Shown piece by piece: positions 18,158 to 28,505 of a DNA stretch of 47,232 nt. The DNA is from Thermoplasmata archaeon (GTDB taxonomy: Archaea > Thermoplasmatota > Thermoplasmata > Halarchaeoplasmatales > Halarchaeoplasmataceae). A program made the translations under genes and the position numbers. The first letter of the stretch is position 1; every line of letters begins with the position of its first letter. Location of the stretch: assembly GCA_003551675.1 (NCBI GenBank), contig PUNG01000020.1, forward strand, positions 1 through 47,232. The letters are read 5' to 3'. Under the pieces are notes generated by a model that searched no databases, was not told the origin of the DNA, and was given only the letters and a program-made list of their open reading frames with translations.

Positions 18158-21100
18158 ATGAGGAACATGCCGAAAAAAACTGTCACAGATGATACGTTTA
18201 AAAAAAGTGCTTCCCAGTTGTTAGAATCTATGGAAGAAGGAGTTTTAGTAACTGATGGAGATGCTAATATATTATATGCGAACCAAGGATTCCATGAGAT
18301 AACGGGTTTTACTCCAAATGAAGTGATAGGTGAAGAGGTCACAGATGTAGTCAAGGAATTGATGAAAGGTGATACTCCTGAACAAACAATCGATCTATTC
18401 AGGAGGAACGTTTTGAAAAAGGGTGAAGGAATAAATGTCACCATGGGATCCAAAAAAGGTGAAAAAAGATGCATAAACCTAGAATCTTCTTTTTTGGAAG
18501 GTGAAAAGAGTAGAGATATGATCTTTATCAGCTTTAAAGATATTACAGGTATAAAAGACTTGGAAAAAACTCTCAGAAAAAGAGAAAAAAAACTAAAAAA
18601 AACGCTGATATTTGAAAGCACGTCGGAACATATCATATATCATGACAGAGACCATAGAGTTATATGGGCTAACAAAGCCGCAGCCGATTCAGTAGGAGAA
18701 GCACCAGAAGATCTCAAAGGCAGGATGTGCTACAAAGTATGGGGTTATCAGGACAGACCCTGTGACGACTGTCCGGTTACGAAGGCTCTGAAAACCGAAG
18801 AGATAGAGCGGGGGGAAATCGAATCTCCTGATGGCCGGTACTGGTTTATCACCGCCACTCCTGTAAAAGATGACGGAGGTAAGATAGAAGGCGTGGTAGA
18901 GGTAAGTGTAGACCTTACCGAAAGGAGAGAGATAGAGAGGGAACTAGAAGAAAAACATCGTCAGATGAAGACGATCCTCAGTAATATGCCGGGTATGGCT
19001 TATCGCTGTCTTAACGACAAAGATTGGACCATGAAATTTGTAAGCGAAGGTTGTAAAGAACTGACAGGCTACGAACCTGAAAATTTGCTGAAAGAAGGAG
19101 GTACATCTTATGGCGACCTCATAATCCCCGAGGATAAAGATATGGTTTTGGATAAGATCCAGTCGTTCTTAGATAAGAGAGAACCCTTTGAAATTACTTA
19201 CAGGATCAAGACAAAAGATGATCGTACTAGATGGATGTGGGAACGAGGCGTAGGTATATATTCGGACCAAGGAGAACTAAAATTTATAGAAGGCCTGATC
19301 ACAGATATCACCGAACGGAAAGAGGCTAAAAAAAGGTTCCAAACGATCATAAACAAAGCCCCTGAAGGGATAATAGCGTATGATGAAGATGGCGATATTA
19401 TTCTAGCGAACCCAAAAGCTTCGGAATTATTAGGGTACTCTAAGGACGAGTTGAACTCCATGAACATATGTCAAATCGATCCGAGTGTAAAAAAAGATGA
19501 TCACGGGTTGTTTTGGAACGACCGACCTTTAGATGATCTAGATGACATAGAGTCTGAACATGTGAAAAAAGATGGTAGTACGTATCCCGCCAGGATAACT
19601 ATCAATAGGATGATACTAGACGGACAAAAGATGACTCTAGGTTTCTTTTTGGATATCACCGAACGAAAAGAGGCCAAGCACGCACTGAGAGAGCGAAATA
19701 AAAAGATAAAGAGATTACATGAAAAAGCCATGGAATTTGAGAAGTGTAAGAGTAAAGAAAAAGTCAGCGAATTGGTGGTAGAGGCTTCTGAGAATATCTT
19801 AGATCTGGATGTCAGCAGCATCGATTTTGTAGAAGACGATAGATTCGTAGTAAAAGCCACGGTCAGGGGTGCTCTGGAAAAGGGCACTACTTATCCTATA
19901 GAAGGGATAGCCGGAAAAACATTTAGAGATGACGAATCATTTTTGATCCAGGACTTAGATGAAGAAGAGGAAGCCGTACCGAGAAAAGAGTCGTATCGTT
20001 CGGCGATCAGTATTCCTGTAGGTGATGTCGGAGTTTTTCAGGCGCTTTCGGAAGAAAGATGTTACTTTGATGAGACGGATCTAGAACTCGCTGAGATACT
20101 GATAAACCATGCCGCCGAAGCTATAAATCGTCTTAGATACGAAGAAGAATTGAAGAGAAGTAAAAAGAGGTTTGAAACCCTGATATCCAAGGCCCAGGAA
20201 GGAATATATATCAGAGATCTCGACGGAAAGATAACTTATGTGAACGAAAAATTTGCCGATATTCATGGGTATGATAGAGATGAACTCATAGGTAAAAGGT
20301 CATCTAACCTGTTACATCCAGACTCTAGAAAGGAATTTGAAAGTTTAGAGGATTATGATAACGTATCATTAAACATGCCTGAAGAGATAAAGATAGTAAG
20401 AAAAGATGGAGAGACTAGATATGTATCGAATATCATCTCGATCATCGAGAGTGATGAAGGAAAAAAAGAAGTATTTGGTTTAGTTCGTGACATAACCGAA
20501 AGGAAGGAAAATGAAGAGAAGATAGAACATCTGAATAATCTACTGCGTTCCATACGGCAGATCAATCAACTCATCGACCAGGAAGAGGACCTGTTTGAAT
20601 TGATGAAAAGATCTCGGGAGTCGATGATAAACAATCGGGGTTATTCGGACGTGTCTATTCTTCTCATGTCTCAGGGGAAAGTCAACAAAAAAATTGGAAG
20701 TATCGGCATAGACGATATAGACTCTAAGATAGATGAGCTCAAAAGGAAAAAGAAGACTTTGATCATCGAAGAAGATGGATCTACCACCGTTCTAGTACCC
20801 ATGATGGATAAATATATGGAAGGCGTTTTGGCGGTGGATATAGTAGGAGAGGTGGATGAAGAAGAATTAGGTCTCTTAGAAGAAACAGCCGGTGATTTAA
20901 CGGTGGGAAAAAACAAGATAGAATCAGAAGAAAAATTGAAAAGATCATTGAGAGAAAAAGAAGTTCTTCTAGATGAGGTGCACCACAGAGTAAAAAACAA
21001 TCTTCAGGTCATATCAAGCATGTTAAAACTTCAGGCGAGCAGAGAGAACAAAGAGATGTCGAGAGTTTTACAAGAAGGGCAGTCTCGTATCCAGTGTATG

Positions 21101-21577
21101 GCACTGATCCACGAGATGCTTCATAGATCAGAGGATGTAGCTAGAGTAGGCCTTAATCAATACATAGACGAACTTGTAAGAACTATATATAGGACCTATG
21201 ATATTGGTCATGATGTTGAACTCGAAACTGATCTAGAATACATAGAACTCGGTATGGACCAGGCGAACCCCTGTGTACAGGCGATCCACGAGGTGGTCTC
21301 AAATGCTCTACAGCATGCATTCCCGGAAGACCACGGAGAGCGAGGAAAACTTAAGATATCGTCTTCACTCACAGACGATGGGATGGTAGAGATGATCATC
21401 AGTGATAATGGAGTCGGACTGCCTGAAGATATGGATATAAGAGATACAAAGACCATAGGTTTAAGATTGGTACATATGCTTGTCGAAGATCAGCTCGACG
21501 GGCATATAGAGCTGAATAGGGATGGTGGAACGACGTTTAAGATAAGATTTGAGAAGGAGAGTGAAAGTTATGGATGA
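18158..21577 (+). CDS. Multi-PAS/GAF sensor histidine kinase (HisKA_2-type)
   Basis: Repeated PAS signatures (ITGFTPNEVIGEEV, LLGYSKDEL, IHGYDRDELIGKR), DITERKE linkers, LLDEVHHRVKNNLQVISSMLKLQASRE (HisKA_2) and HATPase motifs (EVVSNALQHAF, ISDNGVGLPED). Confidence 0.93.
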   Translation: MRNMPKKTVTDDTFKKSASQLLESMEEGVLVTDGDANILYANQGFHEITGFTPNEVIGEEVTDVVKELMKGDTPEQTIDLFRRNVLKKGEGINVTMGSKKGEKRCINLESSFLEGEKSRDMIFISFKDITGIKDLEKTLRKREKKLKKTLIFESTSEHIIYHDRDHRVIWANKAAADSVGEAPEDLKGRMCYKVWGYQDRPCDDCPVTKALKTEEIERGEIESPDGRYWFITATPVKDDGGKIEGVVEVSVDLTERREIERELEEKHRQMKTILSNMPGMAYRCLNDKDWTMKFVSEGCKELTGYEPENLLKEGGTSYGDLIIPEDKDMVLDKIQSFLDKREPFEITYRIKTKDDRTRWMWERGVGIYSDQGELKFIEGLITDITERKEAKKRFQTIINKAPEGIIAYDEDGDIILANPKASELLGYSKDELNSMNICQIDPSVKKDDHGLFWNDRPLDDLDDIESEHVKKDGSTYPARITINRMILDGQKMTLGFFLDITERKEAKHALRERNKKIKRLHEKAMEFEKCKSKEKVSELVVEASENILDLDVSSIDFVEDDRFVVKATVRGALEKGTTYPIEGIAGKTFRDDESFLIQDLDEEEEAVPRKESYRSAISIPVGDVGVFQALSEERCYFDETDLELAEILINHAAEAINRLRYEEELKRSKKRFETLISKAQEGIYIRDLDGKITYVNEKFADIHGYDRDELIGKRSSNLLHPDSRKEFESLEDYDNVSLNMPEEIKIVRKDGETRYVSNIISIIESDEGKKEVFGLVRDITERKENEEKIEHLNNLLRSIRQINQLIDQEEDLFELMKRSRESMINNRGYSDVSILLMSQGKVNKKIGSIGIDDIDSKIDELKRKKKTLIIEEDGSTTVLVPMMDKYMEGVLAVDIVGEVDEEELGLLEETAGDLTVGKNKIESEEKLKRSLREKEVLLDEVHHRVKNNLQVISSMLKLQASRENKEMSRVLQEGQSRIQCMALIHEMLHRSEDVARVGLNQYIDELVRTIYRTYDIGHDVELETDLEYIELGMDQANPCVQAIHEVVSNALQHAFPEDHGERGKLKISSSLTDDGMVEMIISDNGVGLPEDMDIRDTKTIGLRLVHMLVEDQLDGHIELNRDGGTTFKIRFEKESESYG

Positions 21578-22685
21578 CGGACAGATACTGATAGTGGAGG
21601 ACGAAAGGCTCGTAGCAGAAGACATAAAAGAAACTTTGAAAGAGCTTGGATACACCGTTATGGGTATAGTAGATAACGGTGAGGAAGCGGTGGAATCGGT
21701 GAGGGAAGAAGAGCCGGACCTGGTCTTGATGGATATAGTTTTGAAGGGAGAAATGGACGGGATCGAGGCCGCCCGTATCATCAACTCGGAATTTGACGTA
21801 CCCGTTATCTATCTCACGGCTTATGCCGATGACAAAAGATTGAAAAGAGCCAAAGTGACTGAACCCTATGGGTACATACTCAAACCCTACCGTGAGAGGG
21901 AACTGCACAGCAACATAGAGATGGCTTTCCATAAAAACGAGATGGAAAAAAAATTGAAAGAAAGCGAGAGGAAGTATAGAGCTATATTTGAAAATACGGG
22001 TACGGCCATGGCTTTGATAGAGGAAGATAGAACCGCCTCGTTGGTGAACCAAAAGATGGAAGAACTTACTGGATATCCCAAGGAAAAGTTAGAAGGGGAT
22101 ATGAGGTGGGACGAGGTCGTTAGTGACGCAGATTTAGAGAAGATGAGGATGTATCATGAAAAGAGAAGAGAAGATCCGGAAAGTGTTCCCTCACGTTACA
22201 CTTTTACAGTGATCAACAGGTTCGGAGACGTGAGAAAGGTCCTGGCACAAGTTGGTATGATCTCAGGAACCAAAAAAAGTATCATCTCGGTCATCGACGT
22301 TACCGAAGAACGCAGGAGGTTCGAAACCATGAGGGAAAGTCAGGAGGCCTTTCGAAATCTCTTTGAAAGATGTCACGACGCGGTGATCTTGATAGACCAA
22401 GAGGGTAGATGCAAAGAAGTCAACCATAATTTTTGCCACTTGTTAGGCTACTCTGAAGAAGAACTCTCAGAGAAGGAATGCACAGATATACTCATCAAAA
22501 AGGATGCGGAAAAGCTGCATGAACTTTTCCATGAGATGTTCAAGGGCGAAGTCAAAGAAGAAAGTCTAGTGGTGACCGGAACCACCAAAGATGATGAAGA
22601 GATCTCTCTTGAAGGGAGATTCACATCGGTAACTGACGTTGAAGGAAAACCGTTGTACCTTATATGGAATATCAAATTTGACTAG
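21570..22685 (+). CDS. Response regulator receiver domain protein with C-terminal PAS domains
   Basis: DGQILIVEDERLVAEDIKETLKELGY...EEPDLVLMDIVLKGEMDGIEAA...PVIYLTAY, then PAS. Start at 21570 overlaps the kinase stop. Confidence 0.92.
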   Translation: MDDGQILIVEDERLVAEDIKETLKELGYTVMGIVDNGEEAVESVREEEPDLVLMDIVLKGEMDGIEAARIINSEFDVPVIYLTAYADDKRLKRAKVTEPYGYILKPYRERELHSNIEMAFHKNEMEKKLKESERKYRAIFENTGTAMALIEEDRTASLVNQKMEELTGYPKEKLEGDMRWDEVVSDADLEKMRMYHEKRREDPESVPSRYTFTVINRFGDVRKVLAQVGMISGTKKSIISVIDVTEERRRFETMRESQEAFRNLFERCHDAVILIDQEGRCKEVNHNFCHLLGYSEEELSEKECTDILIKKDAEKLHELFHEMFKGEVKEESLVVTGTTKDDEEISLEGRFTSVTDVEGKPLYLIWNIKFD

Positions 22686-22730
22686 CAGCACCCATTCCGA
22701 TAGAAAAAATTATTAGAAAGTACTCGTCCT

Positions 22731-23576
22731 GTGGATCAGGAGATAAACTTGAAACGGGAAGATGTTGATGTAGCGGTTTTGCGTATCGAGGGAACGAACT
22801 GTGAAGAGGAATCATACCTGGCTTTCAAACGTTTAGGAGCAAATGCGGAGAAAGTCCATCTGAAACAGCTTCTTTCAAAGGACGTTCTTGAAGATGAAGA
22901 AAGGTCTTTAGACGGATACGACATATTGATGATTCCAGGAGGATTCTCTGCAGGAGATTATATCAGAGCCGGCGCTATATTCGGTGCTAGAACCAAAAGT
23001 GCGTTGGGTGAAGAGTTAAAAAATTTCGTGGAAACGGGAAAACCCGTTTTGGGGGTCTGCAACGGTTTTCAGATACTAGTTGAGATGGGACTCCTGCCTG
23101 CAGTGGATAAAACCATCAGCCAGGTACCCAAGGCTGCCTTGGAAACCAACGACAGTAACAGGTTCGAATGTAGACCTACCCTGCTCAAAGTTGAAGATAA
23201 CTCGAACTGTGTGTTCACTCGCGGCTACAAAGAACATGAGATAGTTCTCTACCCCTCGGCGCATAAGGAAGGTAAATTTGTACTGGATGAAAGTATATCC
23301 CTAGAAGAACTAGAGAAGAATGATCAGATCGTTTTCCGTTATACCGCGCCCGACGGAGGAGAACCCGAATACCCTTGGAATCCCAACGGTTCTTTAGATA
23401 ACATCGCAGGTATCTGTAATCCTGAAGGTAACGTTCTTGGTCTGATGCCGCACCCGGAAAGGGTTTTTGATCCATATACGAATCCGGATTGGACCAGGAA
23501 AGGTTTGAAAGAAAATAGAGGCGATGGAAAGACACTATTCAAATCTGTTCTGGAGTACGTAGAAGATAATTTTTAG
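22731..23576 (+). CDS. purQ: Phosphoribosylformylglycinamidine synthase subunit PurQ (GTG start)
   Basis: VAVLRIEGTNCEEE, IPGGFSAGDYIRAGAI, PVLGVCNGFQILVEMGLLP, GLMPHPERV. Confidence 0.93.
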   Translation: MDQEINLKREDVDVAVLRIEGTNCEEESYLAFKRLGANAEKVHLKQLLSKDVLEDEERSLDGYDILMIPGGFSAGDYIRAGAIFGARTKSALGEELKNFVETGKPVLGVCNGFQILVEMGLLPAVDKTISQVPKAALETNDSNRFECRPTLLKVEDNSNCVFTRGYKEHEIVLYPSAHKEGKFVLDESISLEELEKNDQIVFRYTAPDGGEPEYPWNPNGSLDNIAGICNPEGNVLGLMPHPERVFDPYTNPDWTRKGLKENRGDGKTLFKSVLEYVEDNF

Positions 23577-24370
23577 TCTAGATGGACGAATATCTCGAGC
23601 TCGTCTCCGTCCTCTAGGTTCAAGACGTCTCTCAACTCGTATTTAGAGATGATCTCCAATACCTTTTCATATCTAGTCTTCTCAGGGAGTATCAACAAGG
23701 TTCCAAGGTCTATGCTGGACCCTTTGCTGTTGTTATTTATCTTACATCTGAAGCACCTTACGCTTCCGTAATCACGACCGTTTTCGTGGAATCTTTTGAT
23801 CACTGTTCCCTCATTTTCCTTCAGCTCCTCGTATCGGTCTAGGTACTCCCCTTCCAATCTTACGTTGAGCGTGCCTTCGAAGGGTTCGAATCCGAATCTG
23901 TCTTTGAATCGGTCTTTGTACCCGTTTATACTCAAAAAATACTGCCCCTCGTTGACTCCGGAAACAACTTCTCCCTTTAGCTTTACGATGTTTCCTTTCT
24001 TTTCTCTGAACAACCAATCTTCTCCGGCCAATTCTAGATGCGACCTAGAGCGAAGGTATGCCACCGGTATCTTTCTTTTCAAGGCTCTTTTCTTCAACTC
24101 ACTGTCGTTGGTCACTATTATCCCTTGCAGTTTTTCAGCGGCTTCCAACACACCGTCGTCGCCCTTTTTTTCTACATCTATATCTTTGTACTTCTCGCTG
24201 AGTTTTAACGCTCCTTTTTTTCCCAAACCCTTCAACTCCTTGGTGACCGAGGAAGGAACATAGACCTTCGAGGACACATCTCCCAACAATCTTTCTATTT
24301 CGTCATCTAAGTTCAAGTTGAATTGGAAAGGCATCAGCAGGGCGTTGGTATCCAATATTATGTGTGTCAT
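23573..24370 (-). CDS. PIN-domain protein fused to an archaeal CTP-dependent riboflavin kinase-like (DUF120) domain
   Basis: N-terminal IILDTNALLMPFQF...GIIVTNDSELKKRALKRKIPVAYLRS (PIN); C-terminal GEVVSGVNEGQYFLSINGYKDRFKDRFGFEPFEGTLNVRLEGEYLDR...LNLEDGDELEIFV (DUF120/RibK-like). Confidence 0.8.
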   Translation of the reverse strand: MTHIILDTNALLMPFQFNLNLDDEIERLLGDVSSKVYVPSSVTKELKGLGKKGALKLSEKYKDIDVEKKGDDGVLEAAEKLQGIIVTNDSELKKRALKRKIPVAYLRSRSHLELAGEDWLFREKKGNIVKLKGEVVSGVNEGQYFLSINGYKDRFKDRFGFEPFEGTLNVRLEGEYLDRYEELKENEGTVIKRFHENGRDYGSVRCFRCKINNNSKGSSIDLGTLLILPEKTRYEKVLEIISKYELRDVLNLEDGDELEIFVHLD

Positions 24371-24408
24371 GTTACCACTTCAAAAAAACAGATGGTCTAT
24401 TAATTTTT

Positions 24409-25068
24409 CTAAGCTTCGCTTTCAGCCACTATCTTTTTTTTTCGTTTTTGTTCGTTCGCGGTTTCCAATTTATCTGGTCTTTCCCTTTTGATAAAACCGT
24501 TAGCTCGATCTTCTTTTTCTAATATATCTTCTATCTCCTTTCGAGCTTGGGGGATGGGCTGGGTGGTATCGATCCTATGCCAATCCTCTACCATGGATAA
24601 GGCCTTCTTTTTTACCTTGATAAGATCTTTTTTGTTTTCGAATATTTCGGTCTCCTCTCTTTCATCTTCTACTCTTCTTAAAGCTTCATCAGGGTCAACG
24701 TCTAAAAAGAACATATAGTTCGATGTAGGAAAGATCTTTGAGCACACGGTGTAGAGTTTTTTTACCATGGAACGCGGAAGATAAGCTATTCCACATAAGT
24801 ATCTCACAAAGATCACCGTGTCTGCCTTTCCATAATAATTGATGAGTGAATAGAAAACGTCTAGTGCAAAAAAGATGCTCGCTTTGGTCTTAGATAGTTT
24901 ACCTCCTTCCAGTAGTGCTTTTTTCGCTTGGTATCCGAACATGTTGTCCGTGGAAGGATGTGAACGGATTATCACCTTTTCTCCTTTCTTTTCATATCTT
25001 CGTTTTATGAGCAGAGCATGTGTATCTTTTCCTGCTGCATCCAATCCGTCCACTACTATAAATCGCAT
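24409..25068 (-). CDS. Thymidylate kinase-like P-loop kinase
   Basis: MRFIVVDGLDAAGKDTHALLIKRRYEKKGEKVIIRSHPS; DVDPDEALRRV. Confidence 0.82.
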   Translation of the reverse strand: MRFIVVDGLDAAGKDTHALLIKRRYEKKGEKVIIRSHPSTDNMFGYQAKKALLEGGKLSKTKASIFFALDVFYSLINYYGKADTVIFVRYLCGIAYLPRSMVKKLYTVCSKIFPTSNYMFFLDVDPDEALRRVEDEREETEIFENKKDLIKVKKKALSMVEDWHRIDTTQPIPQARKEIEDILEKEDRANGFIKRERPDKLETANEQKRKKKIVAESEA

Positions 25069-25069
25069 C

Positions 25070-25756
25070 TTATACGACGGAGTGAACCATGGTATAATAA
25101 ATTATCGCCGTAAGTATGGCTATGGTCAGGTTGTCGAATCCCCTTCCTATGACGGCCTCTATGACCGTTGCGGAGAGTGAGACCACGAATATAACATAAA
25201 GTGCAGGCATGTTCACACCGAAGTACAAGAGGATAAAAGGTATAACGGCAAAAGTGGTGACGAACATAGTCATAGACCCTTCTAAACTCTTTTCACAGGA
25301 CGGTAAGAGGGAGAACTTGTATTTCCCGTATTTTTTCCCTACGTATCCCGCCATCCCGTCTCCGTAGGACATGGCCGCGATACCGATGGCGATCACCTCC
25401 GGCGTTTCAAAAAAGAAAAAAGCCAGTACCGTCCAAGATATAGCATAGTAAAAAAGACCGAGATCATGCCCCTTTGATGACAGTTTACTGGTGATCTCTA
25501 GGGGAGAACTCTCGCTTATAAGAAAAGTCAGTATCACGAAAGGAAATGCGGCGTATAATACCATGGCTCTTCTAGTATCGAATAAAGGAAGTAAAAATAT
25601 TATATTGCCCACCATAAAGTGAAGAAATTTTCTGCCGAAGAACGGTCTCTCTTTTAAAGCTACGGTACATAACAGCAACAGCAATCCTACATAGATGTAT
25701 ACTGACAAGACACCTATCATATCTCCAGATATAAAGGAGGCGTTGGATAACATCAA
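25070..25756 (-). CDS. Membrane lipid kinase/cytidylyltransferase family protein (dolichol/phytol kinase-like)
   Basis: Multi-TM; SYGDGMAGYVGKKYGKYKF...CEKSLEGSMTMFVTTF...AVIGRGFDNLTIAI. Confidence 0.78.
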   Translation of the reverse strand: MMLSNASFISGDMIGVLSVYIYVGLLLLLCTVALKERPFFGRKFLHFMVGNIIFLLPLFDTRRAMVLYAAFPFVILTFLISESSPLEITSKLSSKGHDLGLFYYAISWTVLAFFFFETPEVIAIGIAAMSYGDGMAGYVGKKYGKYKFSLLPSCEKSLEGSMTMFVTTFAVIPFILLYFGVNMPALYVIFVVSLSATVIEAVIGRGFDNLTIAILTAIIYYTMVHSVV

Positions 25757-25841
25757 CTCGTTATCGATATGATATATTTAAAGATAAGTATCGTTAAGCC
25801 ATTTCATTTATATACTTCTCTTTCATTCGGGTTGAAGTTGA

Positions 25842-27188
25842 ATGGTCATAACGCAAGGTGATATCTTGAAAAAAAACGAATTGATAGAAGAGGTAAAAGA
25901 AAAAAAAGTTAGGTTTGTAGAGATGCAGTTCATGGATCTTCTCGGAGGGGTCAAATCCGTATCTATTCCCACCTCACATCTGGAACGTGCCATAGAAGAA
26001 GGTGTTCTTTTTGACGGTTCGTCTATAATGGGTTACGCTACCATCGACGAATCTGACCTGAGAGCCTATCCCGACCTAGATACTTTTCTTGTATTTCCAT
26101 GGATCGAAGAAAAGATCAAGACGGGCCGGTTGATATGTGATATCTACACATCGGACGGAGAAAGATTCGAAGGGGATCCTAGATTCATACTTCAAAGTCA
26201 GATGGCTAAAGCGGAGAAAAAAGGTTACGAGTTCAATGTAGGTCCCGAGTACGAATTTTTTCTGTTCAAAACCGACGAAAACGGAAGGCCTACGGTCAAG
26301 CCCGATGACAACGGAGGCTATTTCGATCTGATGCCGCTGGATAGAGCAGATAAAGTCAGAAAAGAGTGCAATCTTTATTTCGATGATATGGGGTTCGAAG
26401 TAGAAGCGTCACATCACGAGGGTGCAGCGGGTCAACATGAGATAGACCTCAGGTTCGACGACGGTCTTACCATAGCGGACCAAATCATGACTCTTAAACA
26501 TACTATAAAGACGGTAGCCAAATTGAACGGACTCCACGCAACGTTCATGCCCAAACCCATCGCCGATGTTAACGGTACTGGGATGCATATACACCAAAGC
26601 TTGTTGGGTGAGAACAAGAATTACTTTTATGATGAAGATGATCCAGAGGGTTTGAGTGATCTAGCTCGCTATTACATCGGAGGACTTTTGAAGCATGCAC
26701 GGGAGATGAACGCAGTTCAAAATTCCTGGGTCAATTCGTATAAGAGGTTGATCCCGGGTTATGAGGCTCCTGTTTATGTTTCCTGGGCATATCTTAATCG
26801 GAGTGTGCTAGCTAGGGTACCTGCAGGTAGAGGTATGGGAACCAGAGTTGAGATAAGGAATCCTGATCCCGCAGGTAACCCCTATCTTCAATTTGCTCTT
26901 CTGCTGCGGGCGGGTCTTGACGGTATAGAAAATGAGATCGAACCCGGTGAACCTGTAAAAGAAGATCTTTTTTCCATGTCGAAGGAAGAACGAAAGGAAA
27001 GAGGTATCGAATCATTACCTTACAACCTAGGTCATGCTTTATTGGTGATGGAAGAGAGCGATTTTGTGAAAGATATCTTGGGAGAACACACCTTTCAACA
27101 TTATCTCCACAATAAAAAAGAGGAGTGGCGCGAGTATAGAAAACAGGTGACCCGATGGGAGATAGATAAATACCTCCCTCACCTGTAG
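25842..27188 (+). CDS. glnA: Glutamine synthetase type I
   Basis: FMDLLGGVKSVSIP, LFDGSSIMGY, NVGPEYEFFLF, GTGMHIHQSL, NSYKRLIPGYEAPVYVSW, RVEIRNPDPAGNPYL. Confidence 0.97.
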   Translation: MVITQGDILKKNELIEEVKEKKVRFVEMQFMDLLGGVKSVSIPTSHLERAIEEGVLFDGSSIMGYATIDESDLRAYPDLDTFLVFPWIEEKIKTGRLICDIYTSDGERFEGDPRFILQSQMAKAEKKGYEFNVGPEYEFFLFKTDENGRPTVKPDDNGGYFDLMPLDRADKVRKECNLYFDDMGFEVEASHHEGAAGQHEIDLRFDDGLTIADQIMTLKHTIKTVAKLNGLHATFMPKPIADVNGTGMHIHQSLLGENKNYFYDEDDPEGLSDLARYYIGGLLKHAREMNAVQNSWVNSYKRLIPGYEAPVYVSWAYLNRSVLARVPAGRGMGTRVEIRNPDPAGNPYLQFALLLRAGLDGIENEIEPGEPVKEDLFSMSKEERKERGIESLPYNLGHALLVMEESDFVKDILGEHTFQHYLHNKKEEWREYRKQVTRWEIDKYLPHL

Positions 27189-27207
27189 GTATCGTAGAGA
27201 TAAAAAA

Positions 27208-27933
27208 ATGGAACCCATCTGGAATCGCCGACTTTTGAAGGCTGAAGACAATCTAGTAGTAGCGGATATCCACCTGGGTTATGAAAGAGAACTAGAAAAG
27301 AAGGGAATAAACATCCCTGACCAGTCTGACCGTATGACAAAGTCCATCTATGAGATGCTCGAAAAAAAAGATGTAAAACGCCTCATAATCGATGGTGATT
27401 TTAAGCACAATATCCCTAAAGCTACGTGGCAGGAGTATAGGGACATACCGAGGATGGTGGACGAGTGGTTGAAAGTTGTAGATGAGATACATCTGATCCC
27501 GGGTAATCACGACGGAGGCATATCCAAATATATTCCGTCGGATGTGGTAGTGCACGATCCCAGCGGAACGGTGATCGATGAGATAGGTTTTTTCCACGGC
27601 CACGCGACTCCTTCTGAAAAAGTACTCTCAACAAAGAAAGTCGTTCTCGCTCATGTTCACCCTGCCGTCTCCTTTATAGATTCTTTTAAAAACAAGGAGA
27701 AAAAGGAATGCTGGATCAGGTTGGATTACCAGTGGGAAGGAGGAAAGGGTGAAGCCATAGTCATGCCTCATTTTAATCCTCTTTTAGGCGGTATCAGCGT
27801 CAATGTTCGGAAAGACCCTTATATGGGACCGTTCCTGAGAAATAAAAGATTGAGTAAAGAAAAGTTGTATCTACTCGACGGAACTTATCTTGGGTTTAGA
27901 GAAGATATGATACCGGATCAAGGTGTGAAATAA
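27208..27933 (+). CDS. ICC-like metallophosphoesterase (COG1407 type)
   Basis: LVVADIHLGYERELEKKGINIP, LIIDGDFKH, LIPGNHDGGI, FFHGHATPS, VLAHVHPAV. Confidence 0.88.
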   Translation: MEPIWNRRLLKAEDNLVVADIHLGYERELEKKGINIPDQSDRMTKSIYEMLEKKDVKRLIIDGDFKHNIPKATWQEYRDIPRMVDEWLKVVDEIHLIPGNHDGGISKYIPSDVVVHDPSGTVIDEIGFFHGHATPSEKVLSTKKVVLAHVHPAVSFIDSFKNKEKKECWIRLDYQWEGGKGEAIVMPHFNPLLGGISVNVRKDPYMGPFLRNKRLSKEKLYLLDGTYLGFREDMIPDQGVK

Positions 27934-28451
27934 TTTTTATCTTTGACAACTTTTGTGGTGACGGCTAGACATATATTAGCATCTATAAGGCCAAGGTGTT
28001 TAGCGGCTAGACCTCCTCTTATGGATATATCAGGTTGAAATCCGTGTATATCCGCGGTACTCAAAGAGTTACCTAAAGCGGTACCAAGGTCCAACAATCT
28101 GAAGGTGCAGTTAGGTCCTTTAAAGATATCTTCAGTCTCTTCAGCATCCGATAGTTCATTACAATCGTCGTAACCACAGGCCCTACAGTTCAACCCTAAA
28201 GGAGGGTGTTCGTTCAAACCGATGAGTATCACTTCTTCCGATGCCTCTACGGCTTCGCCTTTTTCGCTGTACGTCTCATCTTCCAACTCGTTGGATAGTT
28301 GAAACATCTCCTCAGCTAGCATCTCTCTTTCTGCGTCGTCGAGTACCACTATATCAAGATAGTCTCCCGATGCTTTGGGGGAACTTTCGGCCGATATCTT
28401 CATGAGGTTTGAAACTATCCTACTGACTTTTTCTTCTTTCAATTTACCCAC
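27918..28451 (-). CDS. DUF2148 (ferredoxin-like domain) protein
   Basis: LIGLNEHPPLGLNCRACGYDDC...GPNCTFRLLDLGTALGNSLSTADIHG...AKHLGLIDANICLAVTTKV. Confidence 0.85.
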   Translation of the reverse strand: MGKLKEEKVSRIVSNLMKISAESSPKASGDYLDIVVLDDAEREMLAEEMFQLSNELEDETYSEKGEAVEASEEVILIGLNEHPPLGLNCRACGYDDCNELSDAEETEDIFKGPNCTFRLLDLGTALGNSLSTADIHGFQPDISIRGGLAAKHLGLIDANICLAVTTKVVKDKNYFTP

Positions 28452-28505
28452 CTTATGAGGGATGATGTCGGTATGATATTAAATTTCCCCCTGGCCTTTT
28501 GTGAC

